The notes beneath the pieces were generated by a model. It had not been told where the DNA came from. It worked only from the letters and a program-made list of their open reading frames with translations, and searched no databases. A stretch of 9,521 bases of DNA, taken from contig VGPQ01000032.1 in the NCBI GenBank assembly GCA_016882555.1, positions 1 through 9,521 of the forward strand. The letters run 5' to 3'. Within the stretch, counting starts at the first letter, position 1. Each line of letters starts with the position of its first letter. Source of the stretch: Cyanobacteria bacterium M_surface_7_m2_040 (GTDB lineage Bacteria; Cyanobacteriota; Cyanobacteriia; PCC-6307; Cyanobiaceae). A program made the position numbers and the translations under genes. This document shows, one piece after another, positions 5,848-9,521 of the stretch.

Positions 5848-5862
5848 ATCGTGGTTTTGGAC

Positions 5863-6474
5863 ATGGAACCTGAGCCCATCGATTCTTCGGCTGTGGTGCA
5901 CCCCACAGCGATCGTGGATGCGGGGGCGCGCATCGGGGCGGGCACGCGCGTCTGGCATTGGGCCCATGTGTGTGGCGGTGCCGTGATTGGTGCGGGCTGC
6001 TCGCTGGGGCAGAACGTGTTTGTGGGCAACCGGGTCACGATCGGCCGCAACGTCAAGATTCAGAACAACGTCTCGGTGTACGACAACGTCACCCTGGAAG
6101 ACGACGTCTTCTGCGGGCCGAGCATGGTGTTCACCAATGTGATCAATCCGCGCTCGGCGGTGAGCCGCAAGGACGAATACCGCCCCACCCATGTGGGTTG
6201 TGGCGTCACGATGGGCGCCAACTGCACCATCGTCTGCGGCGTCACCTTGGGGGCGTATGCCTTTGTGGGGGCAGGCGCCGTGATCACCCGCGATGTCAAA
6301 CCCTTTGCCCTCATGGTGGGCGTGCCGGCGCGGCAGGTGGGCTGGATGAGCGCCTACGGCGAGCGCATTCCGCTGCCGCTGGCGGGCGAGGGCCGCTGGG
6401 TCTGCCCGCAAACTGGCGCCTGCTACGTGCTTTCAGGCGATCAGCTGCGGCAGGATTCGGCGTTGACCTCCTGA
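5863..6474 (+). CDS. wbpD: UDP-2-acetamido-3-amino-2,3-dideoxy-glucuronate N-acetyltransferase
   Basis: A cytoplasmic left-handed beta-helix acetyltransferase of the WbpD/WlbB family. It uses acetyl-CoA to acetylate the 3-amino group of UDP-GlcNAc(3NH2)A, giving UDP-2,3-diacetamido-2,3-dideoxy-glucuronate. Seen: repeated hexapeptide turns from [22 protein letters not shown] onward, then the family-specific [72 protein letters not shown] and GERIPLPL. Length (203 residues from ATG 5863) is normal for the family. GTG 5851 in the same frame would add four residues; neither start has a strong ribosome binding site, and I prefer the ATG. It heads the plus-strand unit, with wbpA 8 bases after its stop. 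Confidence 0.93.
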   Translation: MEPEPIDSSAVVHPTAIVDAGARIGAGTRVWHWAHVCGGAVIGAGCSLGQNVFVGNRVTIGRNVKIQNNVSVYDNVTLEDDVFCGPSMVFTNVINPRSAVSRKDEYRPTHVGCGVTMGANCTIVCGVTLGAYAFVGAGAVITRDVKPFALMVGVPARQVGWMSAYGERIPLPLAGEGRWVCPQTGACYVLSGDQLRQDSALTS

Positions 6475-6482
6475 GCTGGCCC

Positions 6483-7808
6483 TTGGAGCCCATCACTGAG
6501 CCCATTGCCGCTGCCCTGCTCGAGCGCCTGCAGAGCCGCAGTGCCTGCATCGGCATCGTTGGGCTGGGCTATGTGGGCCTGCCGCTGGCGCTCACCTATG
6601 CCGAGGCCGGCTACCGCGTGCTGGGGCTCGACATCGACGCCAGCAAGACAGGCGCGATCAACGCTGGCCGCAGCTACATCCAGCACATCGACGGCGAGCG
6701 GGTGGGCCGCGCCCGCGCCGCCGGCCAGCTGGAGGCCACCACCGACTTTGCCCGGGCAGCCGAGGCGGATGCCCTGATCCTGTGCGTGCCGACGCCGTTG
6801 GACCGGCACCGCGAACCGGATCTCAGCTATGTGGTGGCCACCACCGACGCGTTGGTGCCCCATTTGCGGGCCGGCCAGGTGGTGAGCCTCGAGAGCACCA
6901 CCTACCCTGGCACCACCGAAGAGGTGCTGCGCCCGTTGATCGAAGCCCGGGGCTTTGCGATCGGCCGCGATCTGTTTCTGGTGTATTCCCCTGAGCGCGA
7001 AGACCCCGGCAACGCCCACTACAACACCGCCACCATTCCCAAGGTGATGGGCGGCAGCACCGCCAGCTGCCGCGCCGTTGGCCTGGCCCTCTATGAGCAG
7101 GCTGTGGCCCAGGTGGTGGAGGTGAGCAGCACCCAGGCTGCCGAGATGACCAAGCTGCTCGAGAACATCCACCGGGCCGTCAACATCGGCCTAATGAACG
7201 AGCTCAAGCCCCTGGCCGATCGCATGGGCATCGATCTCTATGAGGTGATCCGCGCCGCGGCTACCAAGCCCTTTGGCTTTGTGCCCTATTACCCCGGGCC
7301 TGGCCTGGGGGGGCATTGCATCCCGATCGATCCCTTCTACCTCACCTGGAAGGCGCGTGAATACGGCATGCACACCCGCTTCATTGAGCTGGCCGGTGAG
7401 ATCAACACGGCCATGCCCGCCTATGTGGTGAGCAAGACGGCTGATGCCCTCAATGATGTGGGCAAGCCGCTCAATGGCAGCCGCCTGCTGGCGCTGGGCA
7501 TCGCCTACAAAAAAAATGTGGACGACATGCGCGAATCACCCGCCGTCGAGGTGATGGAGCTGCTTGAGGCCAAGGGCGCCCAGATCGCCTACAGCGATCC
7601 GTTTTTTCCTGTGTTTCCGCCCATGCGCGAGCACGCCTTTGATCTGCGCTCATTGGAGTTGAGCGCCCAGCTGCTTGCTGGTTTTGATGCGGTGCTGCTC
7701 ACCACCGACCACGACGCCTTTGACTACGCCCTAATCGAGGCCCACGCGCCGCTGCTGATCGACACCCGCGGTCGCTTTTCCCCGGGCCCCAAGGTGGTGC
7801 GGGCCTGA
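6483..7808 (+). CDS. wbpA: UDP-N-acetyl-D-glucosamine 6-dehydrogenase
   Basis: A two-step NAD-dependent oxidation of UDP-GlcNAc to UDP-GlcNAc uronic acid, the entry step of the pathway. The open frame extends far upstream through wbpD, but homology begins at [32 protein letters not shown], so TTG 6483 is the probable start (441 residues, normal length). Seen: Rossmann GLGYVGLP (27-34), [13 protein letters not shown] (135-147), Lys224 and Asn228 in [16 protein letters not shown], and the catalytic Cys279 in [28 protein letters not shown] follows in the C-terminal UDP-binding domain. The long [35 protein letters not shown] stretch favours the WbpA/WbpO group over UDP-glucose or GDP-mannose dehydrogenases. 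The stop codon is part of the palindrome in front of vapB. Confidence 0.95.
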   Translation: MEPITEPIAAALLERLQSRSACIGIVGLGYVGLPLALTYAEAGYRVLGLDIDASKTGAINAGRSYIQHIDGERVGRARAAGQLEATTDFARAAEADALILCVPTPLDRHREPDLSYVVATTDALVPHLRAGQVVSLESTTYPGTTEEVLRPLIEARGFAIGRDLFLVYSPEREDPGNAHYNTATIPKVMGGSTASCRAVGLALYEQAVAQVVEVSSTQAAEMTKLLENIHRAVNIGLMNELKPLADRMGIDLYEVIRAAATKPFGFVPYYPGPGLGGHCIPIDPFYLTWKAREYGMHTRFIELAGEINTAMPAYVVSKTADALNDVGKPLNGSRLLALGIAYKKNVDDMRESPAVEVMELLEAKGAQIAYSDPFFPVFPPMREHAFDLRSLELSAQLLAGFDAVLLTTDHDAFDYALIEAHAPLLIDTRGRFSPGPKVVRA

Positions 7809-7821
7809 TATCGTGATATCA
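7806..7821. promoter_or_regulatory. Probable VapB operator TGATATC-GT-GATATCA
   Basis: A palindrome with perfect 7-bp arms and a GT centre, ending 15 bases before vapB and starting on the TGA stop of wbpA. VapBC/FitAB complexes repress their own operons by binding inverted repeats at this position, so an operator is the natural reading. It also contains a direct repeat of TGATATC. Confidence 0.6.
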
Positions 7822-7836
7822 GCAAGCCGGTGAACC

Positions 7837-8097
7837 ATGGCTCAGTTGCTGGTGCGCAACCTTGATGCAGCGGTCAAAGAGGCCCTGCGGCGCAGAGCCC
7901 GTAGCCATGGCCGCAGCATGGAAGAGGAAGCTCGGATGATCCTGTGCCAGGCCACCCAGGCCGGGGCTTGGTCATCCACGGCCCCCTCCCCTGGTCTGGG
8001 CAGCAGCATGGCGGCGTTGTTTGCCGGTGTTGGCCTCGACGAACCCATTGAGGAGTGGCAGGGTCATGGGGCAGAACCGGCTGATTTCGGCACGTGA
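7837..8097 (+). CDS. vapB: VapB/FitA-type antitoxin
   Basis: An 86-residue antitoxin. Residues 1-37 (MAQLLVRNLDAAVKEALRRRARSHGRSMEEEARMIL) have the ribbon-helix-helix pattern of FitA-like antitoxins and should bind the palindrome at 7806-7821. The C-terminal part (LFAGVGLDEPIEEWQGHGAEPADF) is the acidic, Trp-containing region expected to contact the toxin. ATG 7837 lies 28 bases after wbpA. The stop overlaps the vapC start by four bases (GTGA), the usual coupling in such pairs. Transcription could come from its own promoter within the wbpA end as well as from the wbp operon. Confidence 0.9.
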   Translation: MAQLLVRNLDAAVKEALRRRARSHGRSMEEEARMILCQATQAGAWSSTAPSPGLGSSMAALFAGVGLDEPIEEWQGHGAEPADFGT

Positions 8098-8513
8098 TCC
8101 TGCTTGACACCAATGTGGTCTCTGCCGTGATGCAGAGCCATCCCGATCCTGGGGTGGTTCGCTGGCTTGATCAGCAGAGTCCCGATCAGATCTGGCTTCC
8201 CAGCGTTGTGGTGTTTGAGCTGCGCTATGGGCTGGATCTGTTGCCGGCAGGCGGCAGGCGCCGCCGATTGGAGCAGGGCCTGGAGGTGCTTCTGACCGAA
8301 CTCGTGCAGGGCCGGATTGCGCCTCTCGATGCCCAGGCGGCTCGTGAAGCCGCCCAGCTGGCTGCTCAGCGAAAGGCCCTGGGCACGCCGGTGGATCTGC
8401 GCGACACTCTGATTGCCGGTACCGCACTGGCTCATCAGGCCACGCTGGCAACACGCAATCAGCGCCATTTTCTGGATCTCGGCCTCGCCATCATCAATCC
8501 GTTTCAGGGTTGA
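8094..8513 (+). CDS. vapC: VapC/FitB-type PIN-domain ribonuclease toxin
   Basis: A 139-residue PIN-domain protein; family members cleave tRNA, rRNA or other RNA using Mg2+ held by acidic residues. Seen: LLDTNVVS with Asp5, VVVFELRYG with Glu42, and DLRDTLIAGTAL with Asp101 and Asp104, giving the usual acidic set. At the fourth position the common ATRNxxDF is TRNQRHF here, with His125 instead of Asp; this position varies in the family, so activity is likely but not certain. GTG 8094 is set by the four-base overlap with vapB. wbpB starts 36 bases after its stop. Confidence 0.92.
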   Translation: MILLDTNVVSAVMQSHPDPGVVRWLDQQSPDQIWLPSVVVFELRYGLDLLPAGGRRRRLEQGLEVLLTELVQGRIAPLDAQAAREAAQLAAQRKALGTPVDLRDTLIAGTALAHQATLATRNQRHFLDLGLAIINPFQG

Positions 8514-8549
8514 AATGGCCACCCGCGCCTGAGTCCTCTCCCCGTTGGA

Positions 8550-9521
8550 ATGCTCCATCCCATCGCCCCGATCACCGGCCGCCGCATCCGCATTGCCCTG
8601 GTGGGCTGTGGGCGCATCAGCGCCAATCACATCCGTGCGATTGCGTTGCACCATGAGCGGGCCGAACTGGTGGCCCTGTGCGACACCCAACCGGAGCGGT
8701 TGGAGCAGGCCCAGCAGCTGGTGGCCCAGGCTGCTGCTGAGCACCCCGGAGCTGCCACGGCGCCGGCCTGCTTTGGCAGCTATTCAGAGCTGCTGGCCGC
8801 CGCCGAACGCCGCCAGGCCCCGCTCGATCTGGTGGTGCTGGCCACCCCCAGTGGCCTGCACCCCGGCCAGGTGATCGCGGCGGCCGAGGTCGGGCTGCAC
8901 GTGATGACCGAAAAGCCGATGGCCACCCGCTGGGCCGATGGGGTGGCCATGGTCAAGGCCTGCGATGACGCGGGGGTGCAGCTGTTTGTGGTCAAGCAGA
9001 ACCGCTTCAACAGCACCCTGCAACTGGTGAAAAAGCAGCTGCAGGCCGGGCGTTTCGGCAAGCTGGCCATGGTGGCGGTGAATGTGTTTTGGCAGCGGCC
9101 GCAGAGTTACTACGACCAGGACGCCTGGCGCGGCACCTGGGAGTTTGACGGCGGCGCGCTGATGAACCAGGCCAGCCACTATGTGGACCTGCTCGATTGG
9201 CTGGTGGGGCCACTTGAGAGCGTCAGCGCCTCGATCGCCACCCTGGGCCGCGCCATCGAGGTCGAAGACACCGCTGCCCTTCAGTTGCGCTGGCGCAACG
9301 GCGCCCTGGGCACCATGGCCGTCACCATGCTCACCTATCCCAAGAACCTGGAGGGCTCGATCACCCTGCTGGGCGAAACCGGCACGGTGCGCATTGGCGG
9401 GCCGGCGGTCAACCAGATCGAGCACTGGGCCTTTGCCGACCAGAGCCCCGATGATGCGCTGGTGGAGCAGGCCAGCTATGCCACCACCAGCGTCTACGGC
9501 TTTGGCCATCCGCCCTATTAC
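8550..9521 (+). CDS. wbpB: UDP-2-acetamido-2-deoxy-glucuronate 3-dehydrogenase (3' end outside window)
   Basis: A Gfo/Idh/MocA-family oxidoreductase of the WbpB/WlbA type, which oxidises C3 of UDP-GlcNAc uronic acid with NAD to give the substrate for the WbpE aminotransferase. It is open from ATG 8550 to the window end, 324 residues and most of a normal protein. Seen: Rossmann RIALVGCGRISANH (14-27), LDLVVLATPSGLHPGQVIAAAEVGLHVMTEKP with catalytic Lys122 in EKP (121-123), KQNRFN (149-154), and GGALMNQASHYVDLLDWLVG with the active-site-type His210. This last stretch and WQRPQSYYDQDAWRGTW are typical of WbpB/WlbA rather than inositol or glucose-fructose enzymes. Ribosome binding is weak (TTGGA next to the ATG); expression may rely on the vapBC transcript. 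Confidence 0.93.
   Translation, partial: MLHPIAPITGRRIRIALVGCGRISANHIRAIALHHERAELVALCDTQPERLEQAQQLVAQAAAEHPGAATAPACFGSYSELLAAAERRQAPLDLVVLATPSGLHPGQVIAAAEVGLHVMTEKPMATRWADGVAMVKACDDAGVQLFVVKQNRFNSTLQLVKKQLQAGRFGKLAMVAVNVFWQRPQSYYDQDAWRGTWEFDGGALMNQASHYVDLLDWLVGPLESVSASIATLGRAIEVEDTAALQLRWRNGALGTMAVTMLTYPKNLEGSITLLGETGTVRIGGPAVNQIEHWAFADQSPDDALVEQASYATTSVYGFGHPPYY

Larger units (their letters stand above)
5437..5850. other. Divergent intergenic region between mazE and wbpD
   Basis: About 414 bases without a believable gene. It holds the mazE ribosome binding site, a relatively AT-rich stretch (5570-5650), palindrome 5632-5647, a long stem-loop (5717-5780) and a 17-base tandem duplication (5813-5847). 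Promoters for both the minus-strand mazEF and the plus-strand wbp unit must lie here or close by. The minus-strand open frames in it have no recognisable domains; their low-complexity translation looks like read-through of non-coding DNA. Confidence 0.6.

Noticed and set aside
5565..5850. Possible decayed transposase on the minus strand of the intergenic region
   Set aside because: No DDE/DEDD motif, terminal inverted repeats or recognisable transposase segment could be read; only a structured non-coding region is supported.
5958..6482. Upstream extension of the wbpA frame through wbpD
   Set aside because: Translation there is an out-of-frame reading of the beta-helix gene; homology to WbpA begins only after TTG 6483.
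8106..8118. Third ACACCA...TGGT site inside vapC
   Set aside because: The spacing is 3 rather than 4, the right arm is incomplete, and the bases encode the conserved DTNVV of the PIN domain.
7803..8532. GCCTGA at both edges of vapBC (7803-7808 and 8527-8532) as a target-site duplication
   Set aside because: Six bases with poor flanking agreement are expected by chance in GC-rich DNA; an empty site in a relative would be needed.

Overview
The window is an accessory cell-surface polysaccharide locus from a GC-rich bacterium. Protein style and gene content suggest a picocyanobacterium of the Synechococcus/Cyanobium kind, but this is an inference from general resemblance. No marker gene fixes the taxon, and a proteobacterial host is not excluded.

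Layout. Bases 1-2265 are a degraded zone: the 3' end of a small alanine/arginine/glutamate-rich coiled-coil gene (copy A), a truncated and frameshifted WecA/WbpL-type sugar-1-phosphate transferase, a frameshifted PglD-type sugar acetyltransferase, an unrecognised C-terminal fragment, two operator-like dyads, and a frameshifted second coiled-coil gene (copy B). Bases 2365-4275 hold an intact PglF/WbpM/CapD-type membrane nucleotide-sugar 4,6-dehydratase. It is followed 34 bases later by an apparently intact third coiled-coil gene with a membrane segment (copy C, 4310-4744). A MazEF toxin-antitoxin pair lies on the minus strand (4868-5436) between two copies of the palindrome ACACCA-N4-TGGTGT. 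A 414-base leader with a long stem-loop and a 17-base tandem duplication then precedes a plus-strand transcription unit: wbpD (N-acetyltransferase), wbpA (UDP-GlcNAc 6-dehydrogenase), a VapBC/FitAB pair, and wbpB (3-dehydrogenase, running off the window end).

How the genes work together. WbpA, WbpB and WbpD are three of the enzymes that convert UDP-GlcNAc to UDP-2,3-diacetamido-2,3-dideoxy-glucuronic acid. The aminotransferase (WbpE type) that acts between WbpB and WbpD is not in the window and would be expected downstream. The PglF/WbpM enzyme makes a UDP-4-keto-6-deoxy-HexNAc. Its usual partners, a PglD acetyltransferase and a WbpL/WecA initiating transferase, are present only as wrecks, so that branch seems to have been lost or is completed elsewhere.

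The most unusual material is what sits between the enzymes. Three paralogous small coiled-coil genes in the same orientation bracket both the decayed module (A and B) and the dehydratase gene (B and C). Two toxin-antitoxin modules of unrelated families are also inserted, one of them inside the wbpA-wbpB operon with its probable operator overlapping the wbpA stop codon. I saw no tRNA, rRNA, CRISPR array, recognisable transposase or convincing intrinsic terminator.
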